A program made the position numbers and the translations under genes. Below, piece after piece: positions 45,421 to 53,827 of a stretch of 64,000 bases of DNA (positions are counted from its first letter, which is position 1; each line of letters begins with the position of its first letter). Below the pieces are notes generated by a model. It was not told where the DNA came from, did not search any database, and saw only the letters and a list, made by a program, of their open reading frames with translations. This stretch comes from Chryseobacterium sp. MYb264 (GTDB lineage: Bacteria; Bacteroidota; Bacteroidia; Flavobacteriales; Weeksellaceae): contig NZ_CP142422.1 of the NCBI RefSeq assembly GCF_035974275.1, forward strand, positions 4,030,001 through 4,094,000, given 5' to 3'.

Positions 45421-46923
45421 ATGAAAAATCTAAAATTAGGAATTTCAGCATTGGCACTTACTGTTGCTTCTACTGTATTCGCCCAGACTACCAACAATCC
45501 GTGGATGATCGGAGTTGGTGCTCATGCGGAGAACCATACAGCTCAGAGAAACAGCTTCGGTAATACTTTTGCTGCAAAAAATTTAACGAAGACAATGTTC
45601 AATACGAACAACTTCTCTATTACACCTCCACTATCTAAACTTACAGTTGCTAGAAACGTAGCAAAAGGTTTTGTAGTAGATTGGCAAACTTCTGTTGGTA
45701 ATGTTGCTAACAAAAGATTTGATATGGGGAAAGAATTCTTCTTAATGACAGGTCTTGGTTTACAAGTGAAGGCTGCAGGGCTTTTATGGAACGAAGAGTC
45801 TTGGTTTGATCCATATTTAAGAGTAGGTGCTAACTATTTGAGACACGATTATACTGCACTTACATTCCCGAGAACGGATGTTAATGGTGAAGTTGTAACT
45901 AACGGTGATAATGGTAACGAAAATGGAAAAGCTAACTTCTTTACAGTTTCTACTGGTGCTGGTGTAAACTTCTGGTTAACTAAAAACTTCGGTTTTGGTG
46001 TTCAGGGTGATTATGTATCAACTCCTGGAGATAAAGCTAACTATGCTAACTTCTGGCAAGCTTCAGCTTCATTGAACTTCAGATTTGGTAACAGAGATAG
46101 AGATAAGGATGGTATCTTAGATAAAGACGATTTATGTCCGGATACTCCAGGTCTACCAGAATTCCAAGGATGTCCTGATACTGACGGTGATGGAGTTCCA
46201 GATAAAGACGATCAATGTCCAGATGTTGCTGGTCCAGTTGAAAACAACGGTTGTCCTTGGCCAGATACTGACGGTGACGGTGTAATCGACAAAGATGATG
46301 CTTGTCCTACTGTTGCAGGTCCTGCTGAAAATAACGGTTGTCCTTGGCCAGATACAGATGGTGACGGTATCTTAGATAAAGATGATGCTTGTCCTACTGT
46401 TCCAGGTCTTCCAGAATACAACGGATGTCCTAAGCCAAAAGAACAAACTGCTATCGAATTAGAAGCTAAGTTTGGAAGCGTATTCTTTGATTTCAACAAA
46501 GCAACTATCAAAGCAGAATCTAAAAATGCTTTAGATGAAGCTGCTGAATTAATTAAGAAAGACGGAGGTAACTATCTATTAGAAGGTAGAACTGATGCTA
46601 AAGGTGCTGCTGCTTACAACTTGAAATTATCTAGAGAAAGAGCTGCTGCTGTGGTTGCTGCTTTAGATGCTAGAGGTGTTGATGCTAACGCGCTTAAATC
46701 TATCGGTGTAGGTGCTGCTAAAGCTACGGTTCCTGCAACTGCTTCTGATGCTGAAAGACAGGTTGATAGAAAAGTTGTTGTGAAAGCTGTTACTGATGCT
46801 GCTCAATGGAGTGCTATTCAAAAAAGAGATTATGCAGATCCAACTCCAGTAAAAGTTAAAAAAGCTACTAAAAAAGGTGGAAAAAAAGCTCCAGCTAAAA
46901 AAGTAGTTAGAAAGAAAAAATAA
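45421..46923 (+). CDS. OmpA-family protein with thrombospondin type 3 repeats
   Basis: Major outer membrane/peptidoglycan-linking protein of 500 aa. It has a signal peptide (ending FAQ, residue 22), an N-terminal eight-strand barrel (to about residue 220), four or so calcium-binding thrombospondin-3 repeats of DTDGDGVxDKDDxCP type (about 225-335), and an OmpA_C peptidoglycan-binding domain (VFFDFNKATIKAESKNAL near 356-373, with LSRERAAAV). Past that domain it has an unusual tail of about 27 residues that is almost all Lys, Ala and Val. The Ala/Gly-rich, codon-biased sequence suggests high expression. Confidence 0.93.
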   Translation: MKNLKLGISALALTVASTVFAQTTNNPWMIGVGAHAENHTAQRNSFGNTFAAKNLTKTMFNTNNFSITPPLSKLTVARNVAKGFVVDWQTSVGNVANKRFDMGKEFFLMTGLGLQVKAAGLLWNEESWFDPYLRVGANYLRHDYTALTFPRTDVNGEVVTNGDNGNENGKANFFTVSTGAGVNFWLTKNFGFGVQGDYVSTPGDKANYANFWQASASLNFRFGNRDRDKDGILDKDDLCPDTPGLPEFQGCPDTDGDGVPDKDDQCPDVAGPVENNGCPWPDTDGDGVIDKDDACPTVAGPAENNGCPWPDTDGDGILDKDDACPTVPGLPEYNGCPKPKEQTAIELEAKFGSVFFDFNKATIKAESKNALDEAAELIKKDGGNYLLEGRTDAKGAAAYNLKLSRERAAAVVAALDARGVDANALKSIGVGAAKATVPATASDAERQVDRKVVVKAVTDAAQWSAIQKRDYADPTPVKVKKATKKGGKKAPAKKVVRKKK

Positions 46924-46943
46924 TTAAATTTTTCTAAATATAA

Positions 46944-46976
46944 ATGCCTCCGGTTTTCCGGAGGTATTTTTTTTTT
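46944..46976 (+). terminator. Terminator after the OmpA-family gene
   Basis: An 8-bp GC-rich stem (GCCTCCGG with CCGGAGGT, around 46946-46965), a tetraloop of T and a long T-run. Confidence 0.92.
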
Positions 46977-47017
46977 GTATACTTTTAAGTAATTTTGTTG
47001 AAAATTTAAAAATAAAA

Positions 47018-47758
47018 ATGGGAAGAGCATTTGAATATAGAAAAGCTTCTAAAATGGCCAGATGGGACAAAATGGCCAAAACATTCTCAAAGATAGGGAA
47101 GGATATTGCCTTAGCTGTAAAAGCAGGCGGACCAGACCCTGAGTCGAATCCTGCATTGAGAAGATGTATCCAGAATGCTAAAGGAGCAAACATGCCAAAA
47201 GATAACGTGGAAAGAGCGATTAAAAAGGCAAGCGGAGCGGATGCGGAAAACTATGAAGAAATTACTTATGAAGGATATGGACAAGGTGGTGTTGCATTTT
47301 TCGTGGAATGTACCACAAATAATACCACAAGAACTGTTGCCAATGTAAGAGCGGTTTTCAATAAGTTTGACGGTAACCTTGGTAAAAATGGTGAATTGGC
47401 ATTTATCTTCGACAGAAAGGGGATTTTCACAATCGACTTAGCTCAGATTAAGATGGATTGGGATGATTTTGAAATGGAAATGATTGATGGTGGTGCTGAA
47501 GATGTAGAAAAAGATGAGGAAGAAGTAATGATCACGACTGCTTTTGAAGATTTCGGTTCTTTATCTCACAAGCTGGATGAACTTAAAATCGAAGCTAAAA
47601 GTGCAGAACTTCAGAGAATTCCAAACAATACAAAGGAAGTTACGCAAGATCAGTTTAAAGCAAATATGAAAATGCTTGAGCGTTTCGAAGAGGATGATGA
47701 TGTACAGAACGTTTATCACAACATGGAAATTACTGAAGAGCTTTTAAACTCTTTATAA
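47018..47758 (+). CDS. YebC/PmpR-family regulatory protein
   Basis: A 246-aa cytoplasmic protein of the YebC family, which contains DNA-binding regulators and factors helping ribosomes at proline stretches. The N-terminus MGRAFEYRKASKMARWDKMAK is the long-subtype start. NPALRRCIQNAKGANMPKDNVERAI (residues about 47-71) and the GELAFIFDRKG segment are conserved. It is a single gene between the OmpA terminator and a repeat-bearing gap. Confidence 0.93.
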   Translation: MGRAFEYRKASKMARWDKMAKTFSKIGKDIALAVKAGGPDPESNPALRRCIQNAKGANMPKDNVERAIKKASGADAENYEEITYEGYGQGGVAFFVECTTNNTTRTVANVRAVFNKFDGNLGKNGELAFIFDRKGIFTIDLAQIKMDWDDFEMEMIDGGAEDVEKDEEEVMITTAFEDFGSLSHKLDELKIEAKSAELQRIPNNTKEVTQDQFKANMKMLERFEEDDDVQNVYHNMEITEELLNSL

Positions 47759-47794
47759 AAAATAGGTAGCTATATGCTACAACTAAAATACTTC

Positions 47795-47866
47795 GCCGCG
47801 AATTCACGAACTTTATCAAAGAAGTTTTTTTTAGAAACTTTGGTAATTCATTCGAGTATTCGTGGC
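47795..47866. repeat. Imperfect inverted repeat of the CCACGAATTCACGAA type
   Basis: GCCGCGAATTCACGAA at 47795-47810 pairs with TTCGAGTATTCGTGGC at 47851-47866 (13 of 16 matches), with further pairing of the inner arms (CTTT/AAAG). It has the look of a dispersed flavobacterial intergenic palindrome. It occupies the gap after yebC; no gene is present in 47759-48040. Confidence 0.6.
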
Positions 47867-48040
47867 TATTTTTATGTTTACAGATTAGTATAGTAAAAAA
47901 ATAACATTCCATTCATATACAGTTTATTTTCAATTAGTTTCTTTGCATAAGAATCAATTGTGAAATCGCCATCAGTGGTAAATTGAAATACTTACAGTTA
48001 TGGCGATCACATTTGATCTTGGTAAGATAAATATCTGCAA

Positions 48041-48868
48041 ATGAAAAGAAACGTTGAATTGGTTGTCATTTCGGATGTTCATTTAGGAACTTATGGATGT
48101 AAGGCTAAAGAATTATTAAGATATCTCAATTCCATTCAGCCAAAAACATTGGTGTTGAATGGAGATATTATTGATATCTGGCAATTTAAAAAGTCTTATT
48201 TTCCTAAACCTCATTTGAAAGTAATTAAAAAGATTCTTTCACTGGCAACTAAAAATACGGATGTTTACTATATTACCGGAAATCACGACGAGATGTTCCG
48301 AAAGTTTACCGACTTCGAATTGGGTAAGCTGAAAGTCTGCAACAAGATTTGTCTGGATCTTAATCACAAGAAAACATGGATTTTTCACGGAGATGTTTTT
48401 GATGCCTCTGTTCAGCATTCAAAATGGATTGCGAAATTAGGCGGAAAAGGATACGATTTATTAATTGTAATAAATAATGTTGTAAATTGGTTTTTAGAAA
48501 AAATGGGTAAAGAGAAGTACTCATTTTCAAAAAAAATTAAAAACAACGTAAAAAAAGCAGTAAAGTATATCGGTGATTTTGAATTGACAGCTTCTGAATT
48601 GGCTATAGACAATCATTATGACTATGTGATTTGCGGACATATCCATCAGCCGCAGATTCGTGAGGTGGTCACTAAAAAAGGCTCCTGCACGTATATGAAT
48701 TCCGGAGACTGGATTGAAAATTTATCCGCCTTGGAATATCATAATAATGAATGGAAAATTTTTTATTATGATGAACATAAACATTTGCTGAAAGATGATG
48801 AAGCGGAAGAAATTCAGGATATCGATAACTCTGAGCTGCTGAAAATAGTAACCAACTTCACGAAATGA
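48041..48868 (+). CDS. UDP-2,3-diacylglucosamine diphosphatase-family metallophosphoesterase
   Basis: A 275-aa calcineurin-type phosphoesterase like LpxH, which acts in lipid A synthesis. All five metal motifs are visible: DVHLG (residues 12-16), NGDIIDIW, GNHDE, HGDVFD and CGHIHQP. It overlaps the following glycosyltransferase by 4 bp (ATGA), so the two are coupled. The pairing suggests a joint role in envelope glycolipid metabolism. Whether it is the housekeeping LpxH or a paralogue with another substrate cannot be decided here. Confidence 0.88.
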   Translation: MKRNVELVVISDVHLGTYGCKAKELLRYLNSIQPKTLVLNGDIIDIWQFKKSYFPKPHLKVIKKILSLATKNTDVYYITGNHDEMFRKFTDFELGKLKVCNKICLDLNHKKTWIFHGDVFDASVQHSKWIAKLGGKGYDLLIVINNVVNWFLEKMGKEKYSFSKKIKNNVKKAVKYIGDFELTASELAIDNHYDYVICGHIHQPQIREVVTKKGSCTYMNSGDWIENLSALEYHNNEWKIFYYDEHKHLLKDDEAEEIQDIDNSELLKIVTNFTK

Positions 48869-49836
48869 AAATCCTATACGCCTTTCAGGGAACAGGAAAT
48901 GGTCATATTGCACGAGCGCAGGAGATTATTCCGATTCTTAAAAAACATGTGTCTGTTGATACCCTTATCAGTGGCCATCAGTCGCAGTTGAAAGCTACTT
49001 TTGACCTCGATTATCAATATAAAGGTATCTCGCTGCTTTACGATAAAACAGGCGGTTTGTCCTATTGGAAAACATTTACAGAGAATAAATTTCTTGAAGC
49101 CGTCAAAAATATCAATAATTTAGATTTATCAAAATACGATCTCATCATCAATGATTATGAGCCCTTGACGGGTTGGGCTTGTAAGATGAGAAAGCTTCCG
49201 ATGATTGAACTGAGCCATCAGGCTTCCATGTTGTTTAAGGAAACGCCGAAACCTGAAAAGAAAGACTTTTTCGGAGAGATGATCTTGAAATATTATGTTC
49301 CGAGTGACCGAAAAATTGGCTTTCATTTTGAAAATTATCATCCACAAATTAAAAAACCGGTTATCAGAAAAAAAATTCGGGATTTGAATCCTGACAAGAA
49401 GGGGTATTATGTCGTTTATCTTCCCAGTTTTTCTGATGAAAATAGTATTAAAATTTTAAAGCAGATTCCGGTAGAATGGAAAGTTTTTTCAAAATATAGT
49501 AAACTTCAGTTCAAAGAAGGAAATGTTGAGATTTTTCCTATCGATGAAATTCAATATTTAAAATCGTTTGAAAATTGCGACGGAATTTTGTGTAATGCAG
49601 GCTTTGAAACCCCTGCTGAAGCGCTTTTTATGGATAAAAAACTCTTCGTTATTCCTATCCATAATCAATACGAACAGGAATGTAATGCCTGTGCCTTAGA
49701 CAAAATGGGAATTCCTAATTCTAAAATTTTAGACCTGAAAGAAATTCAGGATTGGGTAGCTTCCGACCATCATCTTCAGGTAAACTACCCAGATGATATT
49801 GAAGAAATTTTACTGAACGAGGTATTAGTTCTTTAG
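48865..49836 (+). CDS. Glycosyltransferase, GT28/GT-B type
   Basis: A 323-aa protein with the N-terminal GTGNGHIARAQE motif (residues 10-21) of MurG/UGT-like GT-B enzymes and the C-terminal donor-site pattern CNAGFETPAEALFMDKKLFVIP, in part near residues 244-265. No transmembrane helix. It starts inside the end of the phosphoesterase gene. Its last 12 bp overlap the convergent GNAT gene. The acceptor is unknown, probably a lipid or envelope glycan. Confidence 0.85.
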   Translation: MKILYAFQGTGNGHIARAQEIIPILKKHVSVDTLISGHQSQLKATFDLDYQYKGISLLYDKTGGLSYWKTFTENKFLEAVKNINNLDLSKYDLIINDYEPLTGWACKMRKLPMIELSHQASMLFKETPKPEKKDFFGEMILKYYVPSDRKIGFHFENYHPQIKKPVIRKKIRDLNPDKKGYYVVYLPSFSDENSIKILKQIPVEWKVFSKYSKLQFKEGNVEIFPIDEIQYLKSFENCDGILCNAGFETPAEALFMDKKLFVIPIHNQYEQECNACALDKMGIPNSKILDLKEIQDWVASDHHLQVNYPDDIEEILLNEVLVL

Positions 49837-50115
49837 AAAAATATCCTCAACATCATTCATTCTTGTCATCACAGCTCTTGCATAGGAACAATGTGGATAC
49901 ACTTTCCATTGGTTTTCTCGTGCAAATTTAATAGCTTCTTCAACCAAGTATTTACCCATTCCGCGACCTTCAAATTCCGGATGTACCAAAACGAAAGATA
50001 TGATAAATTTGTTCTCTTCCGGAAAAATAGTATAGGTCAATCTGCCGATTTCTTTGATTTCGTTATTCAACGTAATAACTCCGCCGTTTCCCGATTTATT
50101 ATTTTCAAATCTCAT
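49825..50115 (-). CDS. Short GNAT-family N-acetyltransferase (YjdJ-like)
   Basis: A 96-aa one-domain acetyltransferase. The core is LTYTIFPEENKFIISFVLVHPEFEGRGMGKYLVEEA, with the acetyl-CoA pyrophosphate loop EGRGMGKYL near residues 50-58, followed by KVYPHCSYA, typical of the Gcn5-related short family. The substrate is unknown. Its 3' end overlaps the glycosyltransferase gene by 12 bp. Confidence 0.85.
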   Translation of the reverse strand: MRFENNKSGNGGVITLNNEIKEIGRLTYTIFPEENKFIISFVLVHPEFEGRGMGKYLVEEAIKFARENQWKVYPHCSYARAVMTRMNDVEDIFLKN

Positions 50116-50256
50116 AATCTAAGTTTAATTAAGAATAAAAATACAAAAACCACACCGCAGTAATTTTGATGTACATCAAGAAATTTTCTAAACACTGATG
50201 GCACAAATGTTTTTCACGTGTTACACAGATTTAATTTTTATATGGCTTATCAATAG

Positions 50257-50306
50257 GAGCGGGCTTTAGCCCGTTTAAAAAAAATGAATCAAATCGGCTT
50301 TAGCCA
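50257..50306. repeat. GGCTTTAGCC palindrome pair (REP-like)
   Basis: CGGGCTTTAGCCCG at 50260-50273 and GGCTTTAGCC at 50296-50305 lie 22 bp apart, each followed by an A-rich run. This GGGCTTTAGCCC motif matches the class of short palindromes I know from Bacteroidota intergenic regions. It sits between the convergent GNAT gene and the end of the RDD gene, so it could also act as an RNA 3'-end structure. Confidence 0.65.
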
Positions 50307-50316
50307 AAAAAATCAA

Positions 50317-51069
50317 TTAATTATCTTTCCCGGTATAATAATTATAATCTTTAATCACCACTCCAATAAACTGTCTCTCTGTCATTTTTGCAGGATCAAT
50401 ATCAAGCTTTAAAATACTTTTAATTTTGTCGGAAAGTTTTCTGATCACTTGTCTGTCATCAACTCGCAGGGCTTTGGTAAAGTTATCTTTAATGATTCTC
50501 ATATCATTATCGCTCAAAGCAATAACCTGTGGGAAAGTGGGAATATAATCATCGTTAATATTTTCAAGAATGGTATGAGATATATTGATGTTGTTTTTTA
50601 ATGAAATAACTGCTGTTCCCGAGGCGATATCGCCTAAACGCTGATTGTTTTTGGAGACAATCATGGATACAAGTCCAATAATGCCGCTCATCATCAGGAT
50701 ATCAATCAGTCTGAAGATCCAACGGATCAGATAATCTCCGAAGCTCGCCTGATAGCCATCGATTTTTACCACGCGGATTTTCATTACTTTTTTTCCTGGT
50801 GTTTGTCCTTCCATCAGGCTTTCCAGAATCAGGGTATAAATATGGATTGGAAATGTGATGGCAATATAAATGGCCATTTGCGACCACTGATCAAGTCCGT
50901 TCATGATCAATCCGAGTCCCAGAAACTCAAAGCAAATGTAAAGCGTAACAATGACATACGCCACCTTGATGGCAAGATCAATAAAAAATGCCAATATTCT
51001 ATCTCCTGCACTGGCAGTGTTGAAGTTAATATTTACATTTTGTGAGGTATTAATCGCAATTTGAGACAT
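50317..51069 (-). CDS. RDD-family membrane protein
   Basis: A 250-aa membrane protein. I start at 51069 (MSQIAINTSQNV); the frame extends further upstream only through the divergent gene. The RDD motif region AGDRILAFFIDLAIK lies at residues about 18-32, followed by three or four hydrophobic helices (to about residue 165), the ESLMEGQTPGKKVMKIRVVK loop and a C-terminal cytoplasmic helical region of about 80 residues. It is divergent from the SpoIIM-like gene with only 27 bp between, an arrangement seen in MoxR/DUF58 loci. Confidence 0.85.
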   Translation of the reverse strand: MSQIAINTSQNVNINFNTASAGDRILAFFIDLAIKVAYVIVTLYICFEFLGLGLIMNGLDQWSQMAIYIAITFPIHIYTLILESLMEGQTPGKKVMKIRVVKIDGYQASFGDYLIRWIFRLIDILMMSGIIGLVSMIVSKNNQRLGDIASGTAVISLKNNINISHTILENINDDYIPTFPQVIALSDNDMRIIKDNFTKALRVDDRQVIRKLSDKIKSILKLDIDPAKMTERQFIGVVIKDYNYYTGKDN

Positions 51070-51096
51070 AATTTTTATTATTTTAGCCTTACAATT

Positions 51097-52080
51097 ATGA
51101 GAGAAGTTTATTTCATTAAACAAAATAAAGAAAAATGGTTGGGAATTGAACAGGTTATTCAAGGGAAAATTAAAAAAAATCCTGATGACCTGTCTTCGTT
51201 GTATATCAACCTTGTGAATGATCTTGCGTTTGCGCAGACCTATTACCCTAAAAGTAATACGACAGTCTATTTGAATCATTTGTCGTCTCAGATCTTCCAG
51301 AAAATTTATAAAACCAAAAGGGTAGAGCAAAACAGAGTTCTTCATTTCTTTAAAACTGAAGTTCCGATGCTGGTGTTTGAATACAGAAGATATCTGATGT
51401 ATGCGTTTTTATTTTTTATTCTTTTTACCTGCATTGGTGTACTTTCCGGGATTTATGATAAAGGTTTTGCCAATATTATTTTGGGGGAAGGTTATGTGAA
51501 TGACACCATCGATAATATCAGGAAAGGAAATGCGGTCGGGGTCTATCAAAGTGGTTCTACTTGGGGAAGTACGATCGGGATTATCTTTAACAATATCGGA
51601 GTAGGAGCCAAACTTTATATTTACGGCGTTTTTGGTGGGGTAGGAACTTTGTATGCCTTGCTTTCAAATTCTGTCATGTTAGGATCTTTTCAGTATTTTT
51701 TCTATGATTACGGAGCGTTGAAAGACAGTGCAAGAGGAATCTGGCTTCACGGAGTTTTCGAAATTTTTGCCATGGTGGTGGAAGCGATGTGTGGACTGAT
51801 CTTAGGGACTTCCATTTTATTTCCCGGAACATTTTCCCGGTTTGAATCTTTTAAAAATGGTTTCAAAAATTCATTTAAAATATTTTTAAGTACCATTCCA
51901 TTTACAATCTGTGCGGGAATCATCGAAGGGTACGTCACAAGACATGCCTTAAAAATGCCTTTAATTTTAAATCTGATCATCATCTTCGGATGCCTGGGTG
52001 TTATCGGGTTTTATTATTTTGTTTATCCTTATATTGTCAATAGAAATATTAATAGCCAAATCAATGATACAGTTTTATAA
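51097..52080 (+). CDS. SpoIIM-family membrane protein (DUF95)
   Basis: A 327-aa protein with an N-terminal cytoplasmic helical part (to about residue 100) and six or so transmembrane helices. The GSTWGSTIGIIFNNIGVGAKLY and LHGVFEIFAMVVEAMCGL segments are typical of the Stage II sporulation M family found outside spore formers, where its role is unknown. I start at 51097 (MREVYFIKQ) rather than at an upstream TTG. It is the first gene of the MoxR/DUF58 operon and overlaps the next gene by 17 bp. Confidence 0.87.
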   Translation: MREVYFIKQNKEKWLGIEQVIQGKIKKNPDDLSSLYINLVNDLAFAQTYYPKSNTTVYLNHLSSQIFQKIYKTKRVEQNRVLHFFKTEVPMLVFEYRRYLMYAFLFFILFTCIGVLSGIYDKGFANIILGEGYVNDTIDNIRKGNAVGVYQSGSTWGSTIGIIFNNIGVGAKLYIYGVFGGVGTLYALLSNSVMLGSFQYFFYDYGALKDSARGIWLHGVFEIFAMVVEAMCGLILGTSILFPGTFSRFESFKNGFKNSFKIFLSTIPFTICAGIIEGYVTRHALKMPLILNLIIIFGCLGVIGFYYFVYPYIVNRNINSQINDTVL

Positions 52081-53026
52081 AAAAAGAGATTTCGGAACTT
52101 TTATAAGTGACAGTTTCGCTTTTTTCAAATTATACGGAAAAAATTACTTTAAAAATTACCTTCTGATCAATGGCTTGCTTTTGATCTTAATGGTGACGAT
52201 TGTTATTTTTGGGTTTAAGGAATTATTCTCTACAATGTTCGGCTCTAATATGAGCGGACAGGCGAACTATCTGGATCGTTATTTTGAGGATAATTTAGGT
52301 ATGCTGATCGTTGTTGGTATTTTAACATTTGTTCTTTTTGTTATTTTAATGATCATCAATTATCTGTATCCTGTATTTTATATGAAGAGAATAGCACAGG
52401 GAAGTACAAAGGTAAAGACAGATGAAATTTTAAGTGACCTTAAAAATAATTTAGGCAGAATTGGGATTCTTTGTCTGGGCATGACATTCTTGGTTACTCC
52501 TTTGGCATTAATTGTTATTGGAATTTCATATGCGCTTATTTTGATCTTCATCGGAATCATACTTATGTTTCTCGTGTATCCTACGATTTTCAATGTCGTT
52601 ACATTTTTAATGTTTGATTATTTTAATACGCAAAGAGGATTTTTTGAAAGCTTAAGCTACGCGATGAGGTCACAGTTTTCTTATGCCAATGGGAGAGAAA
52701 AATCACCCTATTGGAAATATTGGGGAGCATGCTTAGTTATTTTCATCATCATGTACGTCATTACCACGATCTTTACGATGATCCCGATGCTGTTTTTCTA
52801 CGGATCATTGCTTACTTCTCCCTCCTCAGCTCAATATGAAGAAAACCCTTTCACCGGAACGGTCGGAATATTATTTTTTGTGATGTATGGTGTTTCCATG
52901 CTTGTGTCACTATTACTTTCCAATTTAATGTACATCAATGCAGGATTAATGTATTATGACAGCAGAACAGACCTTCACCAAAAAGTTGAACTTGCAGAAA
53001 TAGATACCATCGGAATCAATGAATAA
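52064..53026 (+). CDS. Polytopic membrane protein of the MoxR/DUF58 operon
   Basis: A 320-aa protein with about five or six transmembrane helices and no domain I can name with confidence. It resembles the 'DUF4013/YciC-like' type of integral membrane proteins in shape only. I start at 52064 (MIQFYKKRDFG), inside the end of the SpoIIM gene; the frame could extend upstream but only through that gene. It overlaps the DUF4129 gene by 8 bp, so it belongs to the operon and is probably part of the same membrane complex. Confidence 0.78.
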   Translation: MIQFYKKRDFGTFISDSFAFFKLYGKNYFKNYLLINGLLLILMVTIVIFGFKELFSTMFGSNMSGQANYLDRYFEDNLGMLIVVGILTFVLFVILMIINYLYPVFYMKRIAQGSTKVKTDEILSDLKNNLGRIGILCLGMTFLVTPLALIVIGISYALILIFIGIILMFLVYPTIFNVVTFLMFDYFNTQRGFFESLSYAMRSQFSYANGREKSPYWKYWGACLVIFIIMYVITTIFTMIPMLFFYGSLLTSPSSAQYEENPFTGTVGILFFVMYGVSMLVSLLLSNLMYINAGLMYYDSRTDLHQKVELAEIDTIGINE

Positions 53027-53813
53027 AATTCTTATTTTTTTTCTGATCTTTTTTTCTGCCGGATCTACCTTTGCACAAAATGGCTATGATGAGTCCGCTG
53101 TGGATCAATATGTTGATTCAATGACCACCGAACATTACAAAAATATGTTGCGCGCAGATTCTGTTTTGCTTAAAAAGCCGATAACAGAAAATTCAACCTA
53201 TCCGAAAAAATTCAAGGAAAATTTTAATACAAAATATAAAGACAAGGACTTTGATTATACGACAATAAAGCCAAGAGAGTCTTTTCTTCAGAAGCTTGAG
53301 CGTAAGATTGCAAAGATCATGCGGACACTTTTCGGAACGTCTGTTTTTAATACTTCTTCAGATATCGCCTGGCTGGTTGTTCGTTTGTTGGGAATTCTTC
53401 TTGTCGGTTTCCTGTTGTATGTTATCATTAAATTTTTAATGAATCAAAACGGTGGTTTTTTCTTTGGTAAAAAGAATAAAAAAGTGATAATCAGCGAGCA
53501 TGAGCTTCATGAGAATATCCATGAGATCAACTTTCCGGAAAGCATTGCTCAATTTGAAAATTCGGGAGATTACCGTTCTGCAGTCCGGTATCAGTTTTTA
53601 TTTACCCTGAAAAAATTAAGTGATAAAAAGGTCATCAACTGGAATCCTGAAAAAACAAATAAAGATTATATTTTCGAATTAAAAGTAGCTCATCTGAAGA
53701 ATGATTTTTCCAACCTTGCCTATATTTTCGATTATGTGTGGTATGGGGAATTCAAGATCGATCAGCAGAGTTATCTTAAATTTAAAAATCAGTTTCAATC
53801 TTTTCAACCGTAA
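53019..53813 (+). CDS. DUF4129 domain membrane protein
   Basis: A 264-aa protein with a signal peptide or first helix (cleavage near STFAQ), an extracytoplasmic segment of about 90 residues, one transmembrane helix (about 116-140) and a cytoplasmic DUF4129 region (residues about 180-262, with RSAVRYQFLFTLKKLSDK and YIFDYVWYGEF). DUF4129 proteins recur in MoxR/DUF58 loci and resemble the C-terminal part of transglutaminase-like membrane proteins. Overlaps the previous gene by 8 bp. Confidence 0.85.
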   Translation: MNKILIFFLIFFSAGSTFAQNGYDESAVDQYVDSMTTEHYKNMLRADSVLLKKPITENSTYPKKFKENFNTKYKDKDFDYTTIKPRESFLQKLERKIAKIMRTLFGTSVFNTSSDIAWLVVRLLGILLVGFLLYVIIKFLMNQNGGFFFGKKNKKVIISEHELHENIHEINFPESIAQFENSGDYRSAVRYQFLFTLKKLSDKKVINWNPEKTNKDYIFELKVAHLKNDFSNLAYIFDYVWYGEFKIDQQSYLKFKNQFQSFQP

Positions 53814-53827
53814 TTAAATTTTTCAAC

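Noticed and set aside
46212-46511. 99-codon minus-strand frame inside the OmpA-family gene
   Set aside because: It is the antisense shadow of the thrombospondin-3 repeats; the plus-strand protein is unambiguous.
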